From Zygnema cylindricum (lineage: Eukaryota > Streptophyta > Zygnematophyceae > Zygnematales > Zygnemataceae): a DNA stretch of 64,000 nt. The stretch spans positions 26,122 to 90,121 of the forward strand of contig JBBHKE010001417.1 in NCBI GenBank assembly GCA_037447655.1, read 5' to 3'. Under the pieces are notes generated by a model, which saw nothing but the letters and a program-made list of their open reading frames with translations, was not told where the DNA came from and did not search any database. Made by a program: the position numbers and the translations under genes. Positions 1 through 12,600 of the stretch are shown piece by piece. Numbering within the stretch: the stretch's first letter is position 1; every line of letters starts with the position of its first letter.

Positions 1-3000
1 TGTCACTGTTGTCCCATTGGACAGTCGAACATGCTATCGGAGATCCCGAGGCACATTTGGGGTTGAGTTTCGCATAATTTTTGAAAAGACCACTGTTTGC
101 TGGGTTTTCATTCGCAGCATAGAACTTTCCACTGGAGTCGGAAAATAAGTACCTGAAAGCAAACATACAATGTAGTAAAGAAGGTCAGAGGTTTTCAAGA
201 AGTAAGCAAAACGAAGTACAAACAAGGAAAACTGCCTATATTTCAATATACATCAAACTCTCATTACAAATTCTCGCTACAGATCTAGAGTATAAATTAT
301 AACTACTTACCGCCCAAACAAACAAGCGTCTTTGGTCGATCGCGACATGAATCCTCCGATGGCATTCACATTTGTGCTTTCGTTGTACACAATAATTGGC
401 ACAATTTCGTTTCCAGTCAAAGTCGTATTCACACCACGTGTCACGTGCCAATCAAGGTCCAAAACCTTTTCCGTTCCTTGTAGCAGCTTCCATCCATAGT
501 TTCCGCCGTTTGACACAAGATTTACTTCTTGAACGGAATCCTGAAAAATCGCAAAAAGGGAAAAAGAAAATATGTTAAAACAGTAATGTTAATAAGCAGC
601 AAACTTTCTCTGGTCTTTAGTGTAAGAAAATAAAAAAAATGTAAAAACAACACGTTGATAAATTCATGATGCGTAAGCATAGCTGTAAGCGTAAATGACT
701 AAATGGTATACAGAAAAAGAATTTATTCTTCTACTTTCGTGCACATTATAGTGAAAAGGTACATCTACACTGTACGAAAAAGTACAGCTACATACCAGGC
801 CGGAGTCTCCGCAAAAAAAGTACGACGGTCGTTGCCGGTCAAAGCTACATCTCCGCGGGTTTCGGAAACCCGTGGCGAAAATTTCTCCTCTGACCGTACC
901 CATGATGGCATCGCTAAAGTACGGATTGGTGGTAGGGAGTCCGTACTCACCGTACAAAATCTTCGAGCCTGCGTTTTGAAAACATTCTAATGTCAGAAAT
1001 TCAAAACGTTACGGGCAGTTAAAAAAACAAAACATTAAATGAAGGATCATAAATACCGAAACAGTAAATGGTTTAAATGGTCTTTACCGATTAGCGTATC
1101 GTCGATGTTGATTCTAAGAATCTTTCCCAAAAGTACGTCCGTGTTTTGCGCAAAGTTAAAAGGATCTCCTTTACCGCCGCCATCTCCGAACTGGATGTAC
1201 AGAAACCCATCCAACGGTCCAAAATGAATCTGTCCAGCCTTGTGATTATTGAACGGCTGTCCGTACGTCAGGATTCTCCGTGACTTGGTCACATCTGCCG
1301 CGGTTGCCTGCAAAACAAATTAACAAATTTGCCAAAAGTTTCGTCAGCTTACGGAATCCAAAGACGCTGAGGGAAAGAAGAAAGCAAAAAGAGGTTAGAA
1401 AATCACATGGAAGATTGACAACTTCAAAATTTTAAAACAGGAAACGTGTCACAACACTCAATGCTAATGGTGAAAACCTTGTCCTTTTTTTGTTAACAAG
1501 CTTGTTGTAAAAAAAAACAGCCAGATGCCAAAATGAAAAAGGTTTTTTGAAGCATTATCCGAGTCTTACATAGGAAATATTGGTGCTTTTTACCAAATAT
1601 TCTTCAATAACAGTAGCATTTCTGAAGTATCCTGTTCCATATCCTCCCTCAGCAGCATAGGCTTCCAGCGCATCCTGTGAGCAGGTCGAGTTTGTGACGT
1701 CACACGCACGGACAAAATCTTTGCAGTTTTCAGGATCAGCCTCTGAGTCGCACGAATAGGAAACGTAAAACTTTCCATTGGTCAAAAATTTTGGATGGAA
1801 TGCCAGTCCAACGAGGCCAAATTCCCCATCGCTCAACACTCTGTAAAATAAAAAGATGAAACAGAAGAAAAAACCATTTAGCATGAGAACATCAACACTA
1901 AATTGAAATTTCAGCAGGAATACGGTAACACAGCTTGACATGTAATAAGGCAGAAAAGAGCGGAGGTTCGCCTTTCAAATACTTTCAATTTTGACATGAA
2001 TACTGGCACCTAAGGAAACACTTACAAGCTGGTAATGTTAAGAAAGGGCGCAGTGGTTTCATCGATCATTTCCACTGTTCCTTCTGCTGGCAAGTTAACA
2101 AGGTAGATATAGCCATCTTTTGATGTTAGAAATGCCCGAGAAGAACCATCTGGATGAGGAACGAAATCTACATATGGCCTGCTAGCTATCTGGTCCAGGC
2201 AAATGCCTGGGCCAGGTGGATACACTTGGGAAGGCCCAGGAAGTTCATAAGGGTTTCCATCAAAGCAGAAGCTTTCTGTTGAAGCCTTCGGGTTTTGATT
2301 ACCATAGCAAAAATCAGATGCTGACGGATAGGTCGATTCAAGCATCATTGATATGCTTGCATTAGGACTGAACGGAGAACCTGTTATTGTAATGTTTCCA
2401 CAGCTTTGATAAAATGTCCTGCAATATGGAGCCGTAGAAACATTTGCGGTGGTACTGCATAGATAAGGATGCAAAAATGCAGGTTTTGCAGTTGTCAAAT
2501 TTCCTTCGGCTCCAAAAAGATGAGCTGAATATTTGTCACATTGCTGCAAAAAAATGACGCAATAGACAAGCAGGAACAAGTAAGTTTAAATTGTCATATC
2601 CAGAAGGGAGGAGAAAGTCTGAAGTCGTGTAGTAATTAGTGCTTTTGGAACAAGATTTCAGGTATTGTTGCAATTAGAGATGTAGTGTGTCAAAACACCC
2701 GACTATAGAGTGTCATAAAAGAAGGCAATTTGGCCCCTAGAATGCAGGTTTGGCCTGTTGAATCACATACTATGGGACGAGCACGTATTCACTCGACCAT
2801 ATACAAAGCATTATTATCATTAAAATACAACAAATTGAAGATTCATTATTCGTAGGATAATGTGAACCAGCCGATAGTGTTTTTAACATGTTCCTGATAG
2901 CATGTGTCGTTTACTTAGTGATCAAGTCCTCATTGAATCAAAAAAAGTGTTTGCATTGACTCACCGCGCATAAAATTTCTTTCATTGATGAATAACAGGC

Positions 3001-3131
3001 TCCATCAGGGATCGCCATAGCCCCCATGATTCCCTTAAGCTCGTTGTCCTTTTCAGTACTACAGCAGCCATAATCGCTGTAAGCCTGGTTACTGCAGAAG
3101 GAGAGGGGAGTCGCCTGTTTTTTTGGCAATG
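1..3131 (-). CDS. HIPL: HIPL protein (hedgehog-interacting-protein-like), partial, 7 exons in window
   Basis: Probably a secreted or cell-surface protein: a Cys-rich folate-receptor-like domain followed by a glucose/sorbosone dehydrogenase-type beta-propeller; the substrate of plant HIPLs is not established. Exons in coding order: 2965-3131, 2026-2543, 1570-1840, 1088-1307, 796-968, 311-540, 1-152 (continues off the left edge). Every border has GT..AG and all phases join (577 codons). Seen: Cys-rich part with LSFCSN, YGCCST, ILCA/QCDKYSAHLFG; propeller part with FGLVGLAFHPKF, the HKAGQIHFGPLDGFLYIQFG / DGGGKGDPFNFAQN stretch, GKILRINIDDTLIG, TGFRNPRRCSFD and NGGNYGW, all typical of plant HIPLs. 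The first exon (start codon and signal peptide) should lie above 3131 on this strand but no candidate was convincing. Introns are short (119-421 bp). No break was seen. Confidence 0.9.
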
Positions 3132-6100
3132 CTGCATCATTTTCAAAAGCAGTAAAGAATGTTATTTCCAAAAACCTGTAAACCGGTATAGCTTATTTGA
3201 AATAAGCAATGTTATTCTAAAGTTTTCAAGAAGACATAAAAGTCTTAACTTTCATTTGCAACCTGAATTCAAACTCATAATGGCGATTATACTAATTGAT
3301 AAGGTACCGGTGCCGTTTAAGGACAGAGGATCATAAAAAAATGAGAAGGCATGAATTGCGATTTTTGATAAGAAAAAAAATGTTTTTTTTTTTTTTTTAA
3401 AGGAGGATATCTTGACCTTAGCCTTACACAGCCATGTACGAAATGGACTACAAGGGGAAGTAGAATTCTGTCCATGGAAAAAAAAAATGCTAAAAACAGA
3501 ATGATCATTCTGGTAGCAAACAAGTGTCTTCATTTTTTCACAACCATCAAATAAAATGGAAAGATTGGGAAAATTGTTAATATAAAAATTAGTGGCAAGA
3601 AATAGTTATGAAAAGGGGAAAAGGAGAGAAGAAGGCGAAAGGAAGAAAAAAATTTGCTTACTTTTGTCAATACAAAGAGGATGTGTTGTCGAAGAAGCAA
3701 TTAAGGCAGTCAGAATGAGAGAAGAGAGAAAATTATGGCTGCAAACGAACTTTCCACGGAAAATGCCTGAAAGCTTTCCCATTCCTTCCTTTCGCTTTCT
3801 AAGTGACAGAATTCAAAATGTTACTGCTTTTATTTACAAGATATCCTAACGAAAAAAATCTAGCCAAAAATTTATGAATTTTGTATTGAGCCTGCAAAAT
3901 TGAATCTGCGATTTAGATTGTTCTGTAACATGAGCAGAACATTGTTAGCAATATTATCCTATTACAGGTTTTTAAGCATTATTTATTTAAGCCAGACGGA
4001 TAAACTGATAAGAAAGATAAACAAAGAGGACAGCAGTGGGAGAGGTGTTAAGGAGACAGCAGGAAGAATTGGGAGACAATGTGTAGCCGAGGAGGAGAGG
4101 GAGCGCCCTCCAGTAAAGGCAGGCAATTGTCAAACGGGAGTTTGGGGGACGGTTTAGACTCTCGGCAGCAGTTGATGGTTAGTACTTTACGGTACTTTGG
4201 TATCTAATACGTTAGTCTTTCGTACAAATCTCGCGGTTGAAACTGCACGTACTTCCACCGGAATAAACTAATTTTCTAGTTCCGACAGTCTATTTTGTCC
4301 TATATTGCGAGCAGTTATCTCCTCGAGAGGCAGCGGGGAGCGGGATGGGCAGTACGGTAAGACCAAACAAAATTGGTGGTTTGGATATCTCTGCCTGTAA
4401 TCTGTACGGTAATCTGGATTTTGAAGAATTTGAAATTTTGAACAAAGCATGCTACAAAAAAGTACATAGCTGCATTTAATGCCTCTAACTTAATATGTAC
4501 TTTTATGCTTGAAGTCTCAACACATATGCCTTCGTTTAGAGCCGTCGAGTGACTACCACGTGCCATTTATTTATTCATGCGCTTACGTGCATTTTTTCAT
4601 AGAATTCACCGACCACGACAAATTAGCAAGGATTTTGCGTATCGTATAGGTACGCCAGAAATCGTTTCAAAGTCTTCCGATATACGTTTAACGCGATACG
4701 ATGCATCGTCAACTGTCCCAACGTCGATTTCAGAGAGAGAGGGAGTGGTTCCTTGTTCACTTTTCCTTCGCTGAAACGGCACAGCATAACTGATGTGGTG
4801 GCCCAATAGCCTGAACCCTAAGTACACCATGTGTACCTATTAGTGTTGATGCTTCTTTGGCAACTTATTAAAACATATTTTCTCTGTGCATACTTGTCGG
4901 CTCGTTAATCTGACGGTTGCGATGGAAAGTTGAGATTCTCACCTTCCGATTGGCGGTCGCCAATAGAAAATCCGATAAGTCCCTTTCTTTTGGGTGTAAA
5001 TCGGACATTTTTTTACGTAAGCCTCACCCTAAAAGTCTAAAACTGTACGATTCACCTTGAACAAATTTCTTTAATATTACCCTATAAAGTGAGCCAAAAA
5101 GGTTAAAACCATGATTTTAACGTGTAAAAAACAATGGGAACACAGTATGTCGTTGCACGATATTACATACATATGGTACATATAATACATAAAAAAAAGA
5201 CCTTGGGAGGGGAGTCTTAAGTCTTCATTTTTTTTTGTTTTAGGGTTTATGGAAGAGTATCGTGTGCACCTTTTAATGGAGGGAGAAACCACTATTTGAC
5301 ATTTAGATAAGATTGGTCATAGAGATTTGGAAGAAATTATAATCCAAACTATTTTTTTAGTTGAGAAAGGTTGGAATGAACATAGTAGAAGTAAGGGACA
5401 CAAATTCTGTTGGTCGGAAAAAAAGAGTCTTTGTAAATGTGTAGATTACTGCGAGCTGAACAAATAATTGTTATGGTCTCCTGTCTCTTCATGATATCTT
5501 TTTTTTTAAATGATATATTGATTGAGTACTTACATTTGATCTATTTATATAATGGTACAGAACTCCCTATCTCTACATAAATTAAAATGAAAAAACAAAG
5601 AAAGAGACAAATGACATTACAATTTAGACTTCAAAGTTCACGGAAAAATTGAACATTAAGGCAAAAAAGAAAAAAATAATAACAATAATAATGATTACTA
5701 AAATATTTGAACTTACGATGACATTTAACTTTCAATATTACCACAACGTACCAATCATTTTAGATACGTGGACAAGAAAAAAGACATCTGACAATTTTTC
5801 TTTTGACATTTCTTTGAAATAAAACACCAAATCAAAAGATAATTATGAAGACTAGTACAAACAACCCATTCTTCCCACCACTTTTTTGAACTGCGGAATA
5901 AACACAAAGAGGAAAAGGAACAAGACAAAATATCTATTGACGAAACCACAACAAGTTCCACAATTTTTTTTGTTCTTTTTTTTCTTTGTTTCCTCTCTCT
6001 TTATCTTTCTTCAAGTTCAGGAGTCATTTGAGAAACCAATTCCGAAACTCCTTCAAAAACATCGCAACCGAGGCCTCAATTTACGACCTAAAAACTCCAT

Positions 6101-7080
6101 TTTCTCTATAATTTATATTAGTTCTTGTACTTGGTCGAAAAAAAAGGAACCGCCATATCAACCTTCACCAACATTATTTCCTCAGTCCCATTACAACTCA
6201 AAATTAGCTGTTCTAAACATTAAATATACCCTCGACATCAAAATTTACCCTTACTTCTTAAATGAGTGGTCATATTGGAGCCAAATGATCCTTTTAAAGA
6301 TCCTTTTTGCCATTAAATTTAGAAAAGTAGGTCAAAATTTTGGATAAGACATCATTTTAAAAAGTAACATCTTCTTGACCGAAGTTCCTCTACCCTTACA
6401 AAAGCAACTCTAAAAAAAGTCTAGTAACGCAACTTATTCAATGAAAATACAATTGCATAAACTTATCTTATCGACCAAGCTTTTGAAATTTTTTCCGAGG
6501 AAGTACAACTAACCTTTTAGTTTCCTAAACCCAATAATAAACAGGACTATTTCTACCAGAATCCCCTTTAAATTCACGACAACTACTAAAAACCCGATAA
6601 ACAAACCCAATAACAAATAATTCCCTACAATACGAGTTATTATTTCCTTATCCACAATTGACTCACATATTTCCATATCCACATTTAACATTTCTACATC
6701 CGTAAAGTTTTTGCTATAACTGAAGATTTTTACTGGAATTGATACCCATTTACTTTTACTTTAAAATCGTAAAAAACGGGTTTTTGGGTTTCATTTTTCC
6801 TATAAAAATGGCTCCATCACCTACGAAAAATAGTTTGGAGCTTGTCCGAGTCTTTTACCTCCATTTCCTCTCACATATACTTGATAAAACAAAAAAATTG
6901 TGTGTTTTTTCATTGTTGTAAAAAAAAAAAAATGGCTTCTATAGCCTTAAGTCATCTCCTCTTGCCGGTTTCACAATAGGCATAGAAAACTACCTCTACT
7001 CTCCTTTTTCACCGCCCTTTTTCTCGCACAAATATTCAGTAATATTTAGTAAAACAAGTGTGTAATATATACCATTCGCA
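3132..7080. other. Intergenic / unassigned AT-rich stretch
   Basis: No convincing gene. It should contain the missing first exon and promoter of the HIPL gene. 5900-7000 is markedly G-poor on the plus strand. A MITE relative lies at 4825-4990. 6939-7003 resembles the last coding stretch of the neighbouring gene at 7083-7147. Open frames such as 5886-6347 are homopolymer-rich and match nothing I recognise. Confidence 0.5.
4825..4990. mobile_element. Diverged MITE copy (TA-CACC family)
   Basis: Starts after TA (4823-4824) with a CACC...TATTAGTGTT terminus. Its body, including TTAAAACATATTTT and CCGATTGGCGG, matches the reverse complement of the 17893-18107 element with many differences. The far terminus is not recognisable, so the end is approximate. 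Confidence 0.5.
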
Positions 7081-10000
7081 CTATAGCCTTGAGGCGTCTC
7101 CTCTCGATGGTTTCACCGTAGGCTTAGAATGAGTACCTCGACTCTCTAACTCTTTCCCTATGGCCCATCTTCCTGCCTTGAGCCATCTCCTCTGAGCTTC
7201 TGTTGGTGGAGGTCGAGGAGGTTTCCCTTTCCCCCAATCCGACCTATTATTACCTCCACTCGAAGACCCAATACTTCCTTTAGTCAAAGGGACCGTTCCC
7301 ACCGAGTTCACTCTGTTTCCTCCGGTTGAAGGTGGAATACTACTATTTGCCACACTAATTGCTACACTCGAACCCCGATTCTCTAGGAGCCACATATGAC
7401 ACATACGCCATCGCAGTTTGGAGTCTTTGGTACTAAGGTCACTGTCTTCCGTCAATTCTGAGACAGTCGCGATGGTCCTTATTCTATTATTTGGTGATTT
7501 GGGAGAAAGAGGTTGCATTTCGTGAACGGGTGGAACGTGAAAACCATCAAAGTTGTTGTCTTCACTATGCCAAAGATCGAGCGAGGGAGCAAGAGCATCT
7601 ATCTGCAAAATCTCAAACGGACAGTGACTTGGGAGTTAGTCGAGTTTTAGTGAGAGACTTCATGGACCATAATTTGAGTCCCCCAAAACAATAACCACCG
7701 ACAGCCTTAAGAGGTGGGATTTATGCCATCCCATGAATTAAAAAAGATTTCAGGAGATAACTTAGAATGAAATGCGGATTGGAAAAAATGTAAATTTTCA
7801 TACCAGTGACATGCACATCATAGGTTTGTAAAAACAGGGATCTCCCTCGGACAAATTTTGCAGTTATTTGCACTTGTTCACCTAGCTTTTGCCCAATTGT
7901 TAATAGCAAGCTACAATTAAGCTAGAATCTGCACTCATTAAAAAATACACATAAATTGAAACATGTATGACCACAACTATTCGTGACTGACGCCCACCGA
8001 TGAAAATGAATGATCCAATTAGAAGTTATATGGTTAATCCTAGTTAATGCCACCCAAATTAAAGTGGACATTGCCAATTTTACAGGCCGACTTTTGGAGG
8101 CTCTCAAAAGTATTTATGAAACATAAAAAAAAATTATGACAAGGTGGTTCATCTATGCCCCATGTTTTACATACATGATTGGCATTAGTCATACTGCAAC
8201 TTCATCCATACGATTTGTCCATCCCGACCAACTGGGATAGGCGAATAATAAAAATAATAATGTTAACAAGAGGGGCAAAGGCAGCAATATTTGCAGCTAA
8301 GACACTTAAGGGCAAAGATAAACGATCCACAGGATCAAAAGTTTTTAAACCAGAATAGGAAGAGTGTGTTAGTTCTTACAACTGGTGTACGTGTTGGAAG
8401 CGAATCTTTCCTCGGCACAGATGTCGTATCTTCTAATTTGTTGACGGGCAACTCCCTCTCCCTTTCCCCATTTTTCACCGGTGCCTGGACAGACTGTTCT
8501 CGAGACTTTAGAGGAGATTTACACGATGCACGAAGCTTTTTAGAACCCCATGTAGTGAATGGTAACAAATTTCGGTCCATTTTACAGCCATCACTGGTGT
8601 TCTGCTTAGAGTTTCCCAAGTCTGGAGATAACGGTCTTAATGGTCCACTTCCTGGTTTTGATAACTCCGGTTTCCGACGACTGTCTGATAAGGATCTCGC
8701 AGCTTTTTTGCTATTATTACTGTCCAATGATTGCCCCCTTAAGAATCCTCCAGTCCTTTCTTCTTCACCTTGCCCTTCACCATTTTCTGTGGGCACCTGG
8801 AGCACAGCACATTTAGCCTGATTTTTCACATTTGAAACGTTAAAAGAAAAACCGGGGTTCGAATCAGAAGAAGTCTCCTGTTCCTCTGAGTCACATCCAC
8901 TACTAGCATTCGAGCCCTCTGAGCTCGCAACAGAGCCAAAATTTAACCCGTTTATGTTCAAGTTTTCTGGAAAACCGCCAACGCCTCTCCTTCTCTGCAC
9001 ATTTCCAGAAGGAACAGCTCCTCCTTTACTCTCACTACCAGAAATATCTCTTAACGGAGACCTTGACCTTGATCTTGACCTTTGCGAAAAAATACTCGGT
9101 GCTCTCCCATGTCTAGACGGAGATTTAAGTTCTGACGCATCGTCAGAACTTATTGATGAAGTTGCAGGCTTATGCGAATCATGGTCATTTCCCACCATCC
9201 ACCCAACTACAGTTCCTGCGACTTTAAACTTTTGATGTCCTCCTCCTCCTCCTCCTCCCCTCCCCCATTGTTATCTTCGCCAGACGAAGAGCTCGGGAGT
9301 GTCCCTACAGGAGGTCCAGCCCTCAACTTGTTTAATCTGTCCAGTTTTGTCTGAACTTCTACAGGTAACCGAGCAAAACAGCTGTAACAAAGGCATTTGC
9401 TGTCAAGCCCACATTGACCTCGTGAACCATGTGGGGAAATTCTTGTGTGTTTTATGCAGTAAACTCCTTGACAGTCTCTACAATAATGCTTTGACATCGA
9501 AGCTCTCCAGTCAGTGATATTGTGCCATCTGTCGAAACGGACATTGCAGCCTCCAGCATTACATCTGCAATTGCAAAAAGAAAGATCGTCAGTAAGTGAA
9601 TAATATTTCGTGTATAAAGGACACACTTTGCTTGAAACAAAACAGGAGCCCAATGGACAATGAAGTGCCACAACTTTCAGCAAATCCATCACTTCGGGTA
9701 AAACAAAGAAGTAAGACCCATTCAACAACAGCGAGCCACAACCTTCAAGAAATCGGATAAGGTGACCTTGGCGTTCAAATGCATATATAACAACTAAAAA
9801 ACCCTAAAAAACCTCCCAACAATGTTGTCTCTTAGTGGCTATCTTACTGATGCATAACGTGTAAATTTATCCCAGTTCTTTTCCTAACTAAACAAGAACA
9901 CATACACTTGACAACCTAAAAGTCAGACACATTGGAACAAATTAAAACTGACATAAAATAAAAGCATGTCACCACCTCACCTAAATCTTCCTTTTTGACT

Positions 10001-12339
10001 CCCAACTAAGCTTCCACTATTCCCTCTTCTGATCTCGGCACCGTGGATCAAGCCCGCTTGATGACCAGACTCTTCTTCCTCCTCCACATCCTCGCTTTCA
10101 CTACCACTACTTCGATCCCCAACCATACGAATTCCTCTCGATTTGCGATTGAGCTGCTTAAACCGTGTCGGGTCATTCTCAGAAGTTGGCGATATCTCTG
10201 TATCTTGCAAAAACCCAAATCGACCCTGCCCCGAAAAGTTTCTCACATCTTCTGCTGAAGGAGTTTTTGTCTCTATGGGTCTGAAAACCTCCTCTTTTCC
10301 ACCACCGCCATTTGAATACACCCCAAACATAGGCCGGAGCCCATCGACTGATGATTTGCTTGCTTCCGAAGACGAACGGCTCAGATTCGGTTCCGATTTA
10401 ATCGTACGAATATCCAGTTGCTCATTCGAGGAAGACCTACTCAGACTTGGCCCATTTCCTCCTTTGTTCACTGTCTTATTTACAGCAGAAATCATCTCAT
10501 CCCATGTGTATTCTGCTGGAGTACTTAAGTCATTATCCCACCACCTTTGTACACTCTTTGTTGAATCCTCACCAGAAAGCCCCACTACTACTGTAGAGGG
10601 AGGTTGTATTGTACCAAAAATAGTGTCAATTCCCTTCTTTGCCGCAGCATGGACCCACATAATACAAAAAGCCACAAATTCGACCAATCGCGCAAACATC
10701 CGAATAATAAAATAAGGGCTAGCTTGCGATACGGCATATTTTAATTTCAACTTTCTTACAACCTTGGCAAGCAAAACTGTCCATAAAGCCATCGCCACTC
10801 TGATAAAAAAACTGAATCGGGCCAATATTCCAATCAACAGAAGTCCCCCATTCACAGAGTATATGTAACTCCAAAAATGACTATTTCCGTTCTTCCCCTC
10901 AACCTTAGGCTGTTCTACATCGTCCTTCTTTAAGGGATCCACTGCACCACTAACACCTACCGTTTGACTTACGGGCGGTACAACCGGTTTTCCATTCATT
11001 CCCACATGCCAACCCTCCAGAGAACATTCCTTCTCCAACGGAATATGGGTAATACAATTCTCCACAGTCACCCATTCTGATGGACCGTGGCCTCCCCAGG
11101 CTTGTACTCGATACATATATGGGACTCCTAAAACCAAATTACTGTCATCTAATAAAGCATCTTCTGTGGGATCTCCCACTTCAACCCAAGCAGCTGAACG
11201 AGTTGCTCGTCGTTGAACCAAATATTTGTGGACAGGTGGCAAGCCGAGGTTGGTCGGAGGATCCCACTGTAACTGAATCGAGCCACATGGAGTAGCCTCA
11301 CATTCGAGAGCTTTGGGCTGACCAGGGACCCTCCCAAGGCCAAAAATTTGACGAAAGATTGACTGATGTATTTTTGTTTGATGTAAAAGGCTTTGCACTC
11401 CCAAGTCTTCACGCAATGCTTTGTTATCATCTGTTATTAAGGTTAAGAAATCAAGTCCTACAATCGCATTCCTGCGAAAAGCATCTGCATATCGGGGAAG
11501 GCGTAAACCATGGATAACCCATTCCACAACCTGCTCTCCTGTGAGCATATTTTGAAGATGATCCTGCAAATCAAAAAGGAAAAGGAGGAGAGAGAAGGGT
11601 TCTGAGACCTCAGTTGAGAAAAAAATGTGTCAAGAGATCCACAAAAGTTCATGCCCGCATCGACTCCTCGAGGTCTTTATCCAATCAAAGATAAGGAATT
11701 AAGAATGGGACCCTAGAAAAGGTCTGGAGAACCCATAACTGCAAAAACAGACACACTTCCATGACACTAAAAAAGAAGTGCTGTAAATCCAAATGTGGCT
11801 CAAACTACATACACTGAGCTCAGATGCCGATATTGTGCTCCCTCCGTAAGAAAATTCATTCTCTACATTTTGCAATGCCAAAAGCTCTGCCATGGTTGTG
11901 TCCTCGCCTCCTTCCCGCTGATCATTTGCTTCATTCGAGGACATGTCCAGAAGCTGCAATTCGACAGCACAGGCAGAAAAAATCACCTAAAAATTACAAT
12001 CCGTCACATTTTTTTCTATTATTCCTCAGCATTGCAGAGGACAAGCACATTAAAACGTGCTACAGACAGTCCACGAACTTGAGCCAATAAGCTGATATGA
12101 CTATAAATTAAAACTGCATTTTGTGCTTGATACCTTTGTTGTTCAAGAAAATGACCATGCAGTTATATAAGCAGTCTAGGAGCTGAAAACTTGAGAGAAT
12201 TCCTCAAAAAAAATTATAAATGGCTTGGAGTTTACCCCTGTCGAGGCTGCCACAGCGGCTGCCGCTTCATGCTGCTCAATTTCTCCATCTCCATCAGCAT
12301 CTATAGCTTGAAAAAACTTTTCAAAGTCAAGTGGTTTAT
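7081..12339 (-). CDS. EF-hand / SAM / fibronectin III / membrane / FYVE-like finger protein, 5' incomplete
   Basis: I do not recognise a named family; the combination suggests a calcium-responsive, membrane-anchored scaffold (inference). Exons in coding order: 12236-12339, 11813-11953, 9981-11563, 9309-9564, 8380-9228, 7081-7602 (stop TAG at 7081-7083). All borders are GT..AG and every phase joins, giving about 1150 codons. Domains in order: EF-hand loop DADGDGEIEQHE; acidic linker; SAM-like domain at the start of the large exon (VVEWVIHGLRLPRYADAF...); one fibronectin III domain (WDPP ... YMYRVQAWG); two hydrophobic segments (GGLLLIGILARFSFFI and YFIIRMFARLVEFVAFCIMW); Ser/acidic tail; then a Cys/His finger with HYCRDCQGVYC and CLCYSC, close to FYVE layout; then a low-complexity SR- and Pro-rich C-terminus. 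The 80-bp intron 9229-9308 is inferred: without it the frame runs into a stop at 9207. The start codon and upstream exons were not found. Confidence 0.8.
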
Positions 12340-12600
12340 CTGAAAAGATACAACATCATCATCAACAACAACAATAAGACTAAGAATTTTCCATGAGAAT
12401 AACACACTGAAACTTTTCAAAGTCCAGTGGTTTACCTGAAAAGATACAACATCATCGTCAACAACAACAACAATAACACTAAGCATTTTCCATGAGAAAA
12501 ACACTGTGAAACCTTCGAAAACCAAGTGCTTTACCTGAAAAGATATATCATAGAAAGACAAGTGCTAAGCATGTTCCATGAGAATAACAAAGTGGTAACT
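12317..12600. repeat. Tandem triplication around the EF-hand exon acceptor site
   Basis: A 96-99 bp unit is repeated three times, with the shared word tgaaaagata at 12341, 12437 and 12536, plus a fading fourth piece. Each unit carries the first bases of the EF-hand exon and a polypyrimidine/AG acceptor on the minus strand, followed by a CAT/CAA-rich stretch. Only the copy next to 12339 leads into the full EF-hand reading frame. Confidence 0.85.

Noticed and set aside
3317-3523. Hydrophobic minus-strand frame as the HIPL signal-peptide exon
   Set aside because: It ends in a Lys run encoded by a poly-T tract and no donor site gives the right phase into 3131.
5886-6347. 153-codon plus-strand frame
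   Set aside because: Built on T and A runs in a G-poor stretch; no domain and no plausible splice context.
8291-8821. 176-codon plus-strand frame
   Set aside because: Antisense shadow of the SR-rich exon of the minus-strand gene.
10143-10715. 190-codon plus-strand frame
   Set aside because: Shadow of the large SAM/FN3 exon on the opposite strand.
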